Source: Fimenecus sp036652055 (GTDB lineage Bacteria; Bacillota; Clostridia; Oscillospirales; Acutalibacteraceae). From it: DNA of 64,000 nt. The translations under genes and the position numbers were made by a program. Positions 15,783 to 24,034 of this stretch are shown here, piece after piece (position 1 is the stretch's first letter; each line of letters begins with the position of its first letter). The notes under the pieces were generated by a model. The model searched no databases, was not told where the DNA came from, and worked only from the letters and a program-made list of their open reading frames with translations. The DNA lies in assembly GCA_036652055.1 (NCBI GenBank), contig JAVVWP010000007.1:4378-68377 (forward strand), written 5' to 3'.

Positions 15783-16517
15783 ATGAAAAAGACTGCACTC
15801 ATAACAGGCGCTTCAAAGGGAATAGGCAGTGCTATTGCAATAATGCTTGCAAAAGAAGGACATATAGTTGGCATAAATTACAATTCGTCTAATAGAGAAG
15901 CAGAAAATGTTTTGAATACAATAAAAAAAGATGGCGGCGAGGGTTATTTATATAAATGTGACATAGAAAGCAGTATTGATGTTGCTAATATGATTTCTAC
16001 CGTTATCAGTGATATGGGAAGTGTTGATGTTCTTGTCAACAATGCTGGCATATCACAGCAAAAACTCTTTACAGATATTACTGATGATGATTTTGACAAT
16101 ATGATTGGGGTAAATTTAACAGGGGCGTTTTATGTTACAAGGGCAGTTTTGCCCTTAATGATAAGCAAAAAGCGAGGAAAAATAATCAACATTTCTTCTA
16201 TGTGGGGAGAGATAGGTGGTTCTTGCGAAGTGCATTATTCGGCATCTAAAGCAGGGCTTATCGGAATGACTAAGGCACTTGCTAAAGAGGTTGCACCATC
16301 AGGAATAACGGTTAATGCAATAACGCCCGGAGTAATTGAAACGGATATGGTTAAAAAACTCGGAGCGGATACTATGAATATGTTAAAAGAAGAAATCCCA
16401 CTTGGAAGAATTGGAACGCCTGTTGATATTGCTAATGCTGTTTCTTTTTTAGCAAGTGAAAAAGCAGATTATATAACGGGTGAGATTTTGTCAGTCAGCG
16501 GTGGAATGGTAATTTAA
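15783..16517 (+). CDS. fabG: SDR oxidoreductase, FabG-like
   Basis: 244-residue short-chain dehydrogenase, most like 3-oxoacyl-[acyl-carrier-protein] reductase, which reduces 3-oxoacyl-ACP with NADPH in fatty-acid synthesis. The cofactor motif TGASKGIG is at residue 8, NNAG near 85, the catalytic Ser in NISSMWGE near 138, and YSASK with catalytic Tyr/Lys near 152-156. No fatty-acid synthesis genes lie nearby, so this lone copy may act on another keto or alcohol substrate. Confidence 0.9.
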   Translation: MKKTALITGASKGIGSAIAIMLAKEGHIVGINYNSSNREAENVLNTIKKDGGEGYLYKCDIESSIDVANMISTVISDMGSVDVLVNNAGISQQKLFTDITDDDFDNMIGVNLTGAFYVTRAVLPLMISKKRGKIINISSMWGEIGGSCEVHYSASKAGLIGMTKALAKEVAPSGITVNAITPGVIETDMVKKLGADTMNMLKEEIPLGRIGTPVDIANAVSFLASEKADYITGEILSVSGGMVI

Positions 16518-16528
16518 AAATCAAAAAA

Positions 16529-16570
16529 GCGGTTAGCTCACTAAATTGTGAACTAACCGCTTTTGTTTTT
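16529..16570. terminator. Bidirectional terminator
   Basis: GCGGTTAG and CTAACCGC with an inner TCAC/GTGA stem, flanked by A and T runs, between convergent fabG and the prepilin gene. Confidence 0.85.
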
Positions 16571-16572
16571 AT

Positions 16573-17190
16573 TTATACATTTGGAATTTGTAACCAACCG
16601 CCTTTTGGCTTATGGTTTTCGTTTGTGCATCGTATTTCAACATAACCGCTTGGAATGTAAGTGCCTTTAGCCCTAAGTGCGCTCATTTCTTGAGGAGATA
16701 ATGGGCTTCTGCCATAATAAGAAGTAGCTTGAGTATCAACATAAGCTATATAAACTTTGCAACCGTCATCATGACCTGCTGGGAAAACAGCAGGAGCGGT
16801 AGGACCTAAGTTGTAGGCATACCTTAAAAAGTGTTCGCCAGGAGTGCAACCTACTTTTTGACTGGTATCAGCAGCAGAAGTATTATAGTAGTAAATATAA
16901 TCTTTATTCGACCAATGGGCATAAACATCTTCCCAAGTATCAGTGTTTGGATTATAAGAACCCGCTTTCCAAGACAAACTATTTTCTAATCCCAAATAGT
17001 TTCCATTCAGATAATCATAAACTTTTTGTTTAACCATTTCTTGCGACGATACACACTCTTTTTGTCGAGATTTTACCATAATACCACCAGTTGCAGGAAT
17101 GGCAACACCCAGAATTACACCCATAATTGCAATAACTGCTAACAGCTCGATAAGAGTAAAACCCTTTTTTGATTTAATTATGCTTAACAT
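16573..17190 (-). CDS. Type IV pilin-like prepilin
   Basis: 205 residues. The N terminus KKGFTLIELLAVIAIMGVILG carries the prepilin peptidase site (G before F, Glu at position +5) and the hydrophobic assembly helix. The rest is a Tyr-, Gly- and Asn-rich globular domain with four Cys, consistent with a disulphide-stapled minor pilin or pseudopilin. No assembly ATPase, platform protein or prepilin peptidase gene is near, so it must use machinery encoded elsewhere. It has a near-consensus promoter of its own. Confidence 0.88.
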   Translation of the reverse strand: MLSIIKSKKGFTLIELLAVIAIMGVILGVAIPATGGIMVKSRQKECVSSQEMVKQKVYDYLNGNYLGLENSLSWKAGSYNPNTDTWEDVYAHWSNKDYIYYYNTSAADTSQKVGCTPGEHFLRYAYNLGPTAPAVFPAGHDDGCKVYIAYVDTQATSYYGRSPLSPQEMSALRAKGTYIPSGYVEIRCTNENHKPKGGWLQIPNV

Positions 17191-17238
17191 ATCATAACCC
17201 CCTAAGATATAATATTAAAAAACACTAAAAGTGATTAT

Positions 17239-17267
17239 TTCACGGAAAGTTCACGGTTGTAGTTCAC
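17239..17267. repeat. Three TTCAC direct repeats in the prepilin leader
   Basis: TTCAC at 17239, 17250 and 17263, the first two extended to TTCACGG, spaced 11 and 13 bases, about one helical turn each. They lie just downstream of the prepilin promoter start and could be a regulator array. Confidence 0.4.
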
Positions 17268-17278
17268 TTTGTAATATT

Positions 17279-17306
17279 ATTATAGCATATTTTTACTATT
17301 TGTCAA
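17279..17306 (-). promoter_or_regulatory. Prepilin promoter
   Basis: Consensus TTGACA (17301-17306) and TATAAT (17279-17284) on the minus strand with a 16-base spacer and an extended -10 TG. Confidence 0.8.
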
Positions 17307-17387
17307 CATATTTTCTTACAATATGTTAAAATGATAAAAGCTTTTTTTAAAATTAATTCACACCTTGTTCTTAATATGTTTAAAAAC

Positions 17388-17416
17388 TTGCAAACAGTAC
17401 AAAAATAAGCTATAAT
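17388..17416 (+). promoter_or_regulatory. Promoter of the 590-residue membrane protein gene
   Basis: TTGCAA (17388-17393), 17-base spacer, TATAAT (17411-17416), about 45 bases before the start codon. Confidence 0.75.
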
Positions 17417-17460
17417 AAATTATTCAAAAGTAATTCTGCAAAAATAAAAGGAGAATTTTT

Positions 17461-19233
17461 ATGGATCCTATAAATGTTAATTTCACAGGAAAAGAAGGAA
17501 AAAGTGGGAAAGCTGCTTATACCACTTTTGTCCCAATGAAAAATGCGTGGAAAAAGATTACACTTAATGTAGTTTTGACGCTTGTAATTGCAGCAGTAGC
17601 ATATTATTTTATGTTGCCAGCACTAAACTTTAAGGCAATGGAATTATATTTCTTTGTAGGAATTATGTGTGCGGTTTATTTTGGGCTTACAATTTTAACT
17701 TCTAAAGCCTTTGTAAATCCAGAATACATTCCATATGTTAAAAAGCAGGCAATCGCTCCGGCTATAATCGTTGGTTTGCTTGTGGTAGTGGGTGTTATCG
17801 GAACATTAGCAGGTTCAACTATCATTAGGGCAAATTCTTATAGCAAGCTTTTAAATGTTCAAGAGGGTGATTTTGCAAAAGATGTTGCCGAAATCAACTT
17901 TTCAAGTGTGCCTATTTTAGACTCGTTTTCATCAAACAAAATTGCCGAGAGAACTCTTGGTGACTTGTCAGACAAGGTGTCACAGTTTATAGTTTCTCCT
18001 AATTCAACACAAATAAACTATAAAGGCGTTCCAACCAGAGTTACAGCTCTTGATTATGGTGATATTTTCAAATGGGTTAAAAACACAAAAGATGGAATAC
18101 CAGCATATATCACTGTTGATATGACTACTCAAGAGGGAAATATAGTCAGGCTTGAACAGGGAATGAAATATTCTCCGTCAGAGCATTTTGGCAGATATTT
18201 AATGAGATACCTTCGTTTTAAATATCCTACCTATATGTTTGAAACGCCAAGCTTTGAAATCAATGAAGAGGGAACTCCATTTTGGATTGTTCCTATTATG
18301 GATAAAACAATAGGTCTTTTCGGTGGTATTGATATAATCGGTGCAGTTGCAGTTGATGCAATAACTGGTGAAACGAATGTTATTTCAACTAATCTTGAAG
18401 GTAAGACAAAGCTTAATACAACTCAATTTGTAACTGATAAAAATTGGCAGTGGATTGACAGAATTTATTCTGCTAATATTTTAAATGCTCAATACAACTA
18501 TTACGGTCAGCTTTCAGGCGGATTTATCAACTCGATAATCGGTCAAGAGGGCGTTAAGGTTACAAGTCAGGGATACAACTATCTTGCTCTTAACGATGAT
18601 GTTTATATGTATACAGGCGTTACCTCAATAAGCTCCGACCAATCTATTATAGGCTTTGTGCTTTTAAACCAAAGAACAAAAGAAACAAGGTTCTATCAGA
18701 TTTCAGGCGCACTTGAGGGAACTGCACAAACCTCTGCTCAAGGTGCAGTTCAACAATACAAGTACGAGGCTACCTTCCCACTTCTTCTTAATATAAGTGG
18801 AGAACCGACATACTTTATATCTTTGAAAGATACGAGCCAACTTGTTAAGATGTTTGCAATGGTTAATGTTAAGCAATCAACCATTGTTGGAATTGGCACA
18901 AATCTCACAGAGTGTACTGAAAAATATGCCGCAGAACTAAAGCGAAATGGTATTAATGTTGACATTAATATTGATGACCTTGGTGAAGAAAAGCTTCCTG
19001 GAGCTAACAATGTACCAACAATCGATGTTACAGGAGCAATAACAGAAATCAGGTCAGCGGTAATTGGCGGCGAAAGTTGCTATTATATTAAACTTAGCGG
19101 AAACGCCCCATTCTTTAAAGTTAAAGCGTCAATGGCAGAAAAGGTTATAATCCTTAATGTTGGTGATACAATAACAATTTCAGTAGATGGTGAAATTAAA
19201 GGCGATATAATGGAAGCAAAAGAAATCAAATAA
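17461..19233 (+). CDS. Large membrane protein of unknown function
   Basis: 590 residues. After a short cytoplasmic N terminus come three hydrophobic spans (about 36-53, 60-80, 98-120), then a roughly 460-residue soluble part that is strand-rich and full of paired Gly/Thr/Tyr segments. The start AAAGGAG is eight bases before the ATG. The segment FWIVPIMDKTIG followed by GAVAVDAITGE (about 280-305) resembles the repeated strand pattern of PepSY-type domains, but that is weak. It is monocistronic between its own promoter and terminator. I do not recognise the family. Confidence 0.75.
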   Translation: MDPINVNFTGKEGKSGKAAYTTFVPMKNAWKKITLNVVLTLVIAAVAYYFMLPALNFKAMELYFFVGIMCAVYFGLTILTSKAFVNPEYIPYVKKQAIAPAIIVGLLVVVGVIGTLAGSTIIRANSYSKLLNVQEGDFAKDVAEINFSSVPILDSFSSNKIAERTLGDLSDKVSQFIVSPNSTQINYKGVPTRVTALDYGDIFKWVKNTKDGIPAYITVDMTTQEGNIVRLEQGMKYSPSEHFGRYLMRYLRFKYPTYMFETPSFEINEEGTPFWIVPIMDKTIGLFGGIDIIGAVAVDAITGETNVISTNLEGKTKLNTTQFVTDKNWQWIDRIYSANILNAQYNYYGQLSGGFINSIIGQEGVKVTSQGYNYLALNDDVYMYTGVTSISSDQSIIGFVLLNQRTKETRFYQISGALEGTAQTSAQGAVQQYKYEATFPLLLNISGEPTYFISLKDTSQLVKMFAMVNVKQSTIVGIGTNLTECTEKYAAELKRNGINVDINIDDLGEEKLPGANNVPTIDVTGAITEIRSAVIGGESCYYIKLSGNAPFFKVKASMAEKVIILNVGDTITISVDGEIKGDIMEAKEIK

Positions 19234-19247
19234 ATTTAACTCTTAAA

Positions 19248-19288
19248 GGGCTGCTCGTTGACAATTGGTCAATAGGCAGCCCTTTTTT
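19248..19288 (+). terminator. Intrinsic terminator
   Basis: GGGCTGC pairs with GCAGCCC, with an inner TTGAC/GTCAA stem, then six T. Confidence 0.88.
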
Positions 19289-19306
19289 AAAATTTTATTC
19301 TTATGC

Positions 19307-19335
19307 TTTAACTTTTTATAACTTTATGTTAAAAT
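19307..19335 (+). promoter_or_regulatory. Promoter giving a probably leaderless mRNA
   Basis: TTTAAC (19307-19312), 17-base spacer, TAAAAT (19330-19335). Only six bases separate the -10 from the ATG at 19342, so the first transcribed base would be the start codon. Confidence 0.55.
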
Positions 19336-19341
19336 AGCTTT

Positions 19342-20100
19342 ATGAAAAAGATTAATTTATCAGAAAACGAACATATTGAATATTTAAGTAATGAAATTGG
19401 CGTCGTTGTGTCAGAAAAACACACTTTCGGAACCGATGCGATTTTGCTTGCCGATTTTGCAAGACCAAAAAAGAACGAAACTGCTTGTGATTTTGGAACA
19501 GGCTGTGGAATTATTCCTTTTTTGTGGTGCAGTAATGGCGAACAAAATGAAATATCAGCAGTAGAAATTCAAAAGAGTGGGTACAATCAGCTTTGTCGCT
19601 CAATTGAAATGAATGAAATACAAAACATCAAACCATTTAACTGTGACTTAAAAAAAATAAAGGGCGTTTTGCCACTCGGGCAGTTTAATTTAGTCACTAT
19701 GAACCCACCTTATAAGAAGATGAATACAGGGATAAAAAGCAGTGATGAGTGTGAAAAAATTGCTCGCCATGAAACGCTTTGCAGTATAAATGATATTTGC
19801 AAGTCGGCGTCAAGCTTATTAAAATTCAGTGGCAGATTTTGTATTTGTATAAAGCCCGAAAGATTATTTGAAGCGATGAAAGCGATGAGCGACTGCAAAA
19901 TAGAGCCTAAAAAGCTAAGGCTTGTAGTCAGCAAAAGCAATTTAGCTCCGTGGCTTTGCCTAATTGAGGGCAGGCGTGGTGGCAAAAGTGGAATGAGCGT
20001 TCAAAACAATTTGGTGCTTTATAAAGAAAATGGCGAATATACAGATGAGATGTTGAAAATATTAGCAACATATAGGGAGGAAATGGATAATGGCAGGTAA
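19342..20100 (+). CDS. TrmN6-like tRNA adenine N6-methyltransferase
   Basis: 252-residue class I methyltransferase of the YfiC/YabB type, related to the enzyme that methylates adenine 37 of a valine tRNA. Motif I reads ACDFGTGCGIIP (about residue 48) and the N6-adenine signature NPPY lies near residue 121. The N-terminal FGTDAILLADF is typical. There is no ribosome binding site and the promoter -10 ends six bases upstream of the ATG. It overlaps rsmI by 11 bases, the same neighbourhood as yabB-yabC in Bacillus. The exact RNA target is inferred. Confidence 0.92.
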   Translation: MKKINLSENEHIEYLSNEIGVVVSEKHTFGTDAILLADFARPKKNETACDFGTGCGIIPFLWCSNGEQNEISAVEIQKSGYNQLCRSIEMNEIQNIKPFNCDLKKIKGVLPLGQFNLVTMNPPYKKMNTGIKSSDECEKIARHETLCSINDICKSASSLLKFSGRFCICIKPERLFEAMKAMSDCKIEPKKLRLVVSKSNLAPWLCLIEGRRGGKSGMSVQNNLVLYKENGEYTDEMLKILATYREEMDNGR

Positions 20101-20917
20101 ACTTTTTGTTGTTGGAACTCCGATTGGAAATTTATCCGACTTTTCTCCAAGAGCATTGGAAACGCTCAAAGAATGTGATTTTATCGCAGCGGAAGATACT
20201 CGTGTTACTCTAAAATTGCTTAATAGATTTGAAATAAAAAAGCCAATGGTTAGTTATTATGAGCATAATAGGCGTGAGCGAGGCGAAGAAATATTAAAAA
20301 GAATTTTTGACGGCGAAAATTGTGCTTTGGTCACTGATGCAGGTATGCCAGCGATTTCTGATCCAGGCGAAGACTTAGTTAAGCTGTGCCATGAAAGCGG
20401 AATAAAGACAGTTGCTGTTCCTGGGCCAACTGCATTTGCAACAGCGGTTGCGATGTCGGGAATGCCCTCGGGTAGATTTACTTTTGAGGGATTTTTAAGT
20501 GTAAACAAGCAAAGCAGAAAAGAACACTTAGAAAGCGTTAAAAACGAGCAGAGGACTATGGTCTTTTATGAAGCTCCTCACAAGCTTTTAGCAACATTAA
20601 AAGATATGTATGCGTGTTTTGGAAGCCGAAAGCTTGCGATAATAAAAGAAATTACAAAAATCTATGAGAATGTTGAAATAACAACATTAAAAGAAGCGGT
20701 AGAGAAATACGAAAATGTAAATCCAAAAGGCGAGTTTGTTTTGGTTATTGAGGGGGCAGAAAAACCAATAATAGAAGAAATTACACTTGATATGGCTATT
20801 AAAATGGCTATGGATTTAAAAGACAGCGGAGTATCTATAAACCAATCTGCAAAGGAAATTGCAAAAGAAACAGGAGTAAAAAAGAGTGATATTTATAAGG
20901 CTCTTATGGATAATTAA
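20090..20917 (+). CDS. rsmI: 16S rRNA 2'-O-methyltransferase RsmI
   Basis: 275 residues. Uses S-adenosylmethionine to methylate the 2'-hydroxyl of C1402 in 16S rRNA. It has a tetrapyrrole-methylase fold: the N-terminal VVGTPIGNLSDFSPRALETL, then AAEDTR near 35, LVTDAGMPAISDPG near 83, VPGPTAFATAVAMSG near 108 and FYEAPHKL near 160. A short C-terminal helical extension (about 235-275) includes SINQSAKEIAKETGVKKSDIYK, as in the family. The start is inside the upstream gene with AGGGAGGA before it. Confidence 0.97.
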   Translation: MAGKLFVVGTPIGNLSDFSPRALETLKECDFIAAEDTRVTLKLLNRFEIKKPMVSYYEHNRRERGEEILKRIFDGENCALVTDAGMPAISDPGEDLVKLCHESGIKTVAVPGPTAFATAVAMSGMPSGRFTFEGFLSVNKQSRKEHLESVKNEQRTMVFYEAPHKLLATLKDMYACFGSRKLAIIKEITKIYENVEITTLKEAVEKYENVNPKGEFVLVIEGAEKPIIEEITLDMAIKMAMDLKDSGVSINQSAKEIAKETGVKKSDIYKALMDN

Positions 20918-20941
20918 ATTTCGTTAAAGGGTGATTTTAAA

Positions 20942-21535
20942 ATGGAATACTGGTATTTGTGGTTGATTTTAGCGCTTCTTTTTATCGTTACAATACTTGT
21001 AATGACAAAAGCTTCTAAGGCTTTACAGCTTCATAATAACGAAAAAAACGATACTATTGAACAGCTGAAAAAGCTAAAAGCTTTAAAAGATGAATTTATC
21101 AATTTAACTAAGGAAAAAGCAGAAAGTGAAGACGCTCCAAGACTTTTTGAGGGCGTTATGGCAGTTTTTCAATATGAGATTGAAAAAAGTGAAGACGCAG
21201 AAAAGCTTTTTTCAGAATACAAAGCTGCAAAAAAAGCGGTTTATACAATTAGTTATATTATTGAGGACGGCGAAAAAGAGCTTTCAAATTTTTTCAAACG
21301 AAACGGTGAACCGCTTGTTTCAAATGCAGAAAAAGCCCTGTCTATAACTGGTGAAACATCTCTTGCAGATATTGCAAAAGAAGAATTTTCTATGTTTGAT
21401 GAAAACAATGAGGATATTTCTATTGATAATGAAAAGCTAAAAGAATTAGACGAGAAATTTTTAAAAGACTTTGACAAAGAAAAAATAATGAAAGAAATAA
21501 AAGAGCTTATTATATCAAATATCAATGAATTTTAG
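20942..21535 (+). CDS. Single-span membrane protein with coiled coil, unknown
   Basis: 197 residues. One N-terminal membrane span (about 5-22), a basic segment, then a long charged helical region rich in Glu and Lys (about 35-197) that looks coiled-coil or helical-bundle. No family recognised. It lies 24 bases after rsmI with an AAAGGGTGA ribosome binding site, so it is probably the third gene of that operon. Its stop overlaps the stop of the convergent XRE gene by four bases. Confidence 0.7.
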   Translation: MEYWYLWLILALLFIVTILVMTKASKALQLHNNEKNDTIEQLKKLKALKDEFINLTKEKAESEDAPRLFEGVMAVFQYEIEKSEDAEKLFSEYKAAKKAVYTISYIIEDGEKELSNFFKRNGEPLVSNAEKALSITGETSLADIAKEEFSMFDENNEDISIDNEKLKELDEKFLKDFDKEKIMKEIKELIISNINEF

Positions 21536-22146
21536 TTCTTGATGTTGATTACATTTTTAAGATAATCGTTTATTAGGGCTTCTGATTTTTCAATGACTGT
21601 TTTTGTGCATAAAGGTTCAGAACTTGTTTTTATTGCTTTTTGGGAAGGCTTAACAACCTCACTACCCCAAAAGCGAGAAATCAAAAGTGATGACATTGAA
21701 AGTGCCGCCTCAGGGGGAAAGCTAACCCACCCATTTGGAACAGCACCGCAGTTAGTTGCCAAAACTGCTAATTGATATATGCAAAGTGCAAAGTAGTTTT
21801 TAATTTTTTCACTTGAATTATTACCAAGCAGTTCCATACTGTCGTGTAGCATTGCAGCAGCTCTAAAAAGAGTGCTGGTTCTAAATTCAGCGTCTTGTAC
21901 AATATCGGTTTTGTCAAATTCTTCATCGAGCGAACGCCTTATCGCGACCGTGCCAAGCACATAATCACAGCTAACATCATAGAATGATGCGATTTTACAA
22001 ACGAAATCAAGCGTGCATTCACGAATTCCTTTTTCATAGTGTGATAGCAATGCTTGAGAAATTCCAAGCTTTTCGGCAGCATCTTTTTGGCTTAGACCAC
22101 GCTCTTTTCTAAGTTCTAATATTCTTGTTGCAAATTTATTCTTCAT
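21532..22146 (-). CDS. XRE-family transcriptional regulator
   Basis: 204 residues. N-terminal Cro/CI-type helix-turn-helix (about 5-60): ILELRKERGLSQKDAAEKLGISQALLSHYEKG, followed by the helix containing FYDVSCDYVLG. The C-terminal 140 residues are mostly helical and probably sense or oligomerise; no ligand domain recognised. Divergent from the histidine phosphatase gene, with 10-bp direct repeats between them that are a plausible operator. Confidence 0.9.
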   Translation of the reverse strand: MKNKFATRILELRKERGLSQKDAAEKLGISQALLSHYEKGIRECTLDFVCKIASFYDVSCDYVLGTVAIRRSLDEEFDKTDIVQDAEFRTSTLFRAAAMLHDSMELLGNNSSEKIKNYFALCIYQLAVLATNCGAVPNGWVSFPPEAALSMSSLLISRFWGSEVVKPSQKAIKTSSEPLCTKTVIEKSEALINDYLKNVINIKN

Positions 22147-22166
22147 ATTAATTACCTTTCATATAT

Positions 22167-22208
22167 ACAAAATGTAATAATATTATACAAAGCAATCAAC
22201 AAAATGTA
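22167..22208. promoter_or_regulatory. Paired direct repeats, probable XRE operator
   Basis: ACAAAATGTA occurs at 22167-22176 and again at 22199-22208, 32 bases apart (three helical turns), in the divergent intergenic region between the XRE and phosphatase genes. The intervening bases hold an AT-rich TAATATTATA stretch. Confidence 0.45.
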
Positions 22209-22243
22209 TATTGACTAAACTAACAAATTTTCGGAGGCATTTT

Positions 22244-22954
22244 ATGAAAACATACAAAATTCACTTAATCAGACACGCAATGACAAAAGGAAATTTAGAG
22301 GGAAAATATGTCGGGCAGGTTGATATGCCCGCTTGCTCTGCGGGCTTAAAACAGGTTCAGCAAATGGTTAGAGATTATGATTACCCAGAGGTTGAGGCGA
22401 TTGTATCAAGCCCATTAAAAAGGTGCCTTCAAACAGCAAAGGTGATTTATCCAAACAAAACGCCTTTAATAATCGACGCATTAAAAGAATATAATTTTGG
22501 CGAATTTGAAGGTAGAACAGCAGAAGAAATGAAAGAGGACGAAGCTTTTATTGAATGGCTTGCAGGCACAAACCCAAAAAATCCCGTTCCGTTTGGTGAA
22601 AGTCAGGCAGAATTTGCAAAAAGAGTTTGCACAGCTTTTACGGGGCTTGTTGATGGAATAGTTAAAGCAGGAATTGAAAATACAGCAGTTTTCACGCACG
22701 GTGGTGTTATAATGGCACTTATGACAAAGTTTGCAATTCCCGAAGCTCCAATGCAGGAATGGATGACGCCTAATGGCTGTGGGTATACACTTAGAATTGA
22801 TCCAATGATATGGTCAAGAGGAAAAAAGTTAGAGGCTTTTGCAGAATGCCCTCCAGTTCCTATGAGTGAGGACGAAGAATATGCAAAATGGGACTACTAC
22901 AAAGATGACGATTTTGATATAAGTGAATATGTCAATGAGGATACAGAAAAGTAA
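22244..22954 (+). CDS. Histidine phosphatase family protein
   Basis: 236 residues, phosphoglycerate-mutase-like fold. The phospho-His motif LIRHAMTKGN (His near residue 8), SSPLKRCLQTA with the second phosphate-binding Arg, the acid EYNFGEFEG, and the C-terminal FTHGGVIMAL give the family. Members dephosphorylate small phosphate esters, for example cobalamin or sugar phosphates; substrate unknown here. CGGAGG lies seven bases before the chosen ATG. An acidic, Trp/Tyr-rich tail of about 40 residues (EDEEYAKWDYYKDDDF) is unusual for the family. Confidence 0.9.
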   Translation: MKTYKIHLIRHAMTKGNLEGKYVGQVDMPACSAGLKQVQQMVRDYDYPEVEAIVSSPLKRCLQTAKVIYPNKTPLIIDALKEYNFGEFEGRTAEEMKEDEAFIEWLAGTNPKNPVPFGESQAEFAKRVCTAFTGLVDGIVKAGIENTAVFTHGGVIMALMTKFAIPEAPMQEWMTPNGCGYTLRIDPMIWSRGKKLEAFAECPPVPMSEDEEYAKWDYYKDDDFDISEYVNEDTEK

Positions 22955-23004
22955 TTCAGAGAGCGTTTTTAAGAGAGCGTTAATAAGATTTATTTTGTGA
23001 CATT

Positions 23005-23023
23005 TTTCGTAATTGTTACGAAA
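23005..23023. promoter_or_regulatory. 8-3-8 inverted repeat upstream of the PadR operon
   Basis: TTTCGTAATTGTTACGAAA has perfect 8-base arms around TTG, 23 bases upstream of the PadR -35 element. It may be an operator or the weak end of the phosphatase transcript. A 10-bp direct repeat AGAGAGCGTT (22958-22967 and 22972-22981) lies just before it. Confidence 0.4.
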
Positions 23024-23045
23024 TTATTAAATATATCTCGGTAGG

Positions 23046-23074
23046 TTGCATTGCAAGGTAGCGTGTGCTATACT
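23046..23074 (+). promoter_or_regulatory. Promoter of the PadR operon
   Basis: TTGCAT (23046-23051), 17-base spacer, TATACT (23069-23074). A second register, TTGCAA (23051-23056) with TATACC (23074-23079), is also spaced by 17. Confidence 0.65.
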
Positions 23075-23148
23075 ATACCTACAAAGCAGAGAAAAGATGC
23101 TTATTATCACATTGTAGAAATGATGATTAGTGCAGAAAGGGGCAAGTT

Positions 23149-23475
23149 ATGAACGCACAATTTAAAAAAGGCGTGTTAGAGCTTTGCGTCTTATCACTTT
23201 TAAAAAAAGGCGATAAATATGGATATGAGTTAGCGGACACCGTAGGAAAAAACATTGACATATCAGAGGGAACGATTTATCCGCTTTTAAAAAGGTTGAG
23301 AGCAGAGGGCTACTTTGAGGTGTACCTAAAAGAATCTTCATCAGGTCCTGCAAGGAAATATTATAAATTAACAAAAAAAGGCGAGGACACACAGGTGCTT
23401 TTAGCTGAGGAATGGCAAGACTTTACAAAAAATGTTTCAGTAATTATCGGAGGTATAAACAATGACAAAAATTGA
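23149..23475 (+). CDS. PadR-family transcriptional regulator
   Basis: 108 residues, winged-helix repressor. Typical PadR text: KKGVLELCVLSLLKKGDKYGYEL, then ISEGTIYPLLKRLRAEGYF as recognition helix and wing, and GPARKYYKLTKKG. The C-terminal dimerisation helix is short. It overlaps the DUF1700 gene by 14 bases, and the group resembles the PadR-DUF1700-DUF4097 envelope-stress-like operons of Firmicutes, where PadR represses its own operon. The inducing signal is unknown. Confidence 0.95.
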   Translation: MNAQFKKGVLELCVLSLLKKGDKYGYELADTVGKNIDISEGTIYPLLKRLRAEGYFEVYLKESSSGPARKYYKLTKKGEDTQVLLAEEWQDFTKNVSVIIGGINNDKN

Positions 23476-24022
23476 ATTTTTGCAGCAGTTATACAATCAT
23501 CTTTTACCACTTTCAAATACAGAAAGAGATGAAATTATAAGCGACTTTGAAGAGCATTTTTCTGTGGGAATTGAAATAGGAAAAACAGAAGAACAAATTT
23601 GTGAAGAGCTTGGTAATCCATATAATTGCGCCCTCCAATATTTAAGGCAGACGCCAAAAATGGATAATACCGTTAATCAAAATTATGCACAGGAAAAGCC
23701 GAAACAAAACCCTTATTATCCAAAAGCAGAACAGCCCGTTTATAATGGCGATTTTGATACGAAAAACAACAACATGCTTTGGGCGGCAATGTTCTTTTTC
23801 TTAGTGTTTGTAGCAATCGGAGTATATCCAACTTCAGGCGGATTTATGATTGGCAGTATCTCATTACTTGCGTTTTCAGCATTTTCAGCAACTCTGTTTG
23901 CATCTTGGGCAATGTTTGGAGTTTTAATTTCAGCGGCTGTAATGCTTTTTTGCTTAGGTCTTTTAGGAATTCTTGTTATGACATTACTTCTTAAAATGGC
24001 TTGGAAGCGTTCGGGCTTATAG
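23462..24022 (+). CDS. DUF1700 (HAAS-type) membrane protein
   Basis: 186 residues. The N-terminal helical signalling domain (about 1-65), FLQQLYNHLLPLSNTERDEIISDFEEHFSVG, followed by EEQICEELGNPYNCALQYL, is the DUF1700/HAAS pattern found next to PadR regulators. A Pro/Asn/Gln linker leads to two or three membrane spans (about 103-122, 128-150, 155-180). Likely part of a membrane sensor with the PadR protein; that is inference from context. Confidence 0.88.
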   Translation: MTKIEFLQQLYNHLLPLSNTERDEIISDFEEHFSVGIEIGKTEEQICEELGNPYNCALQYLRQTPKMDNTVNQNYAQEKPKQNPYYPKAEQPVYNGDFDTKNNNMLWAAMFFFLVFVAIGVYPTSGGFMIGSISLLAFSAFSATLFASWAMFGVLISAAVMLFCLGLLGILVMTLLLKMAWKRSGL

Positions 24023-24034
24023 GAGATGACTTAT

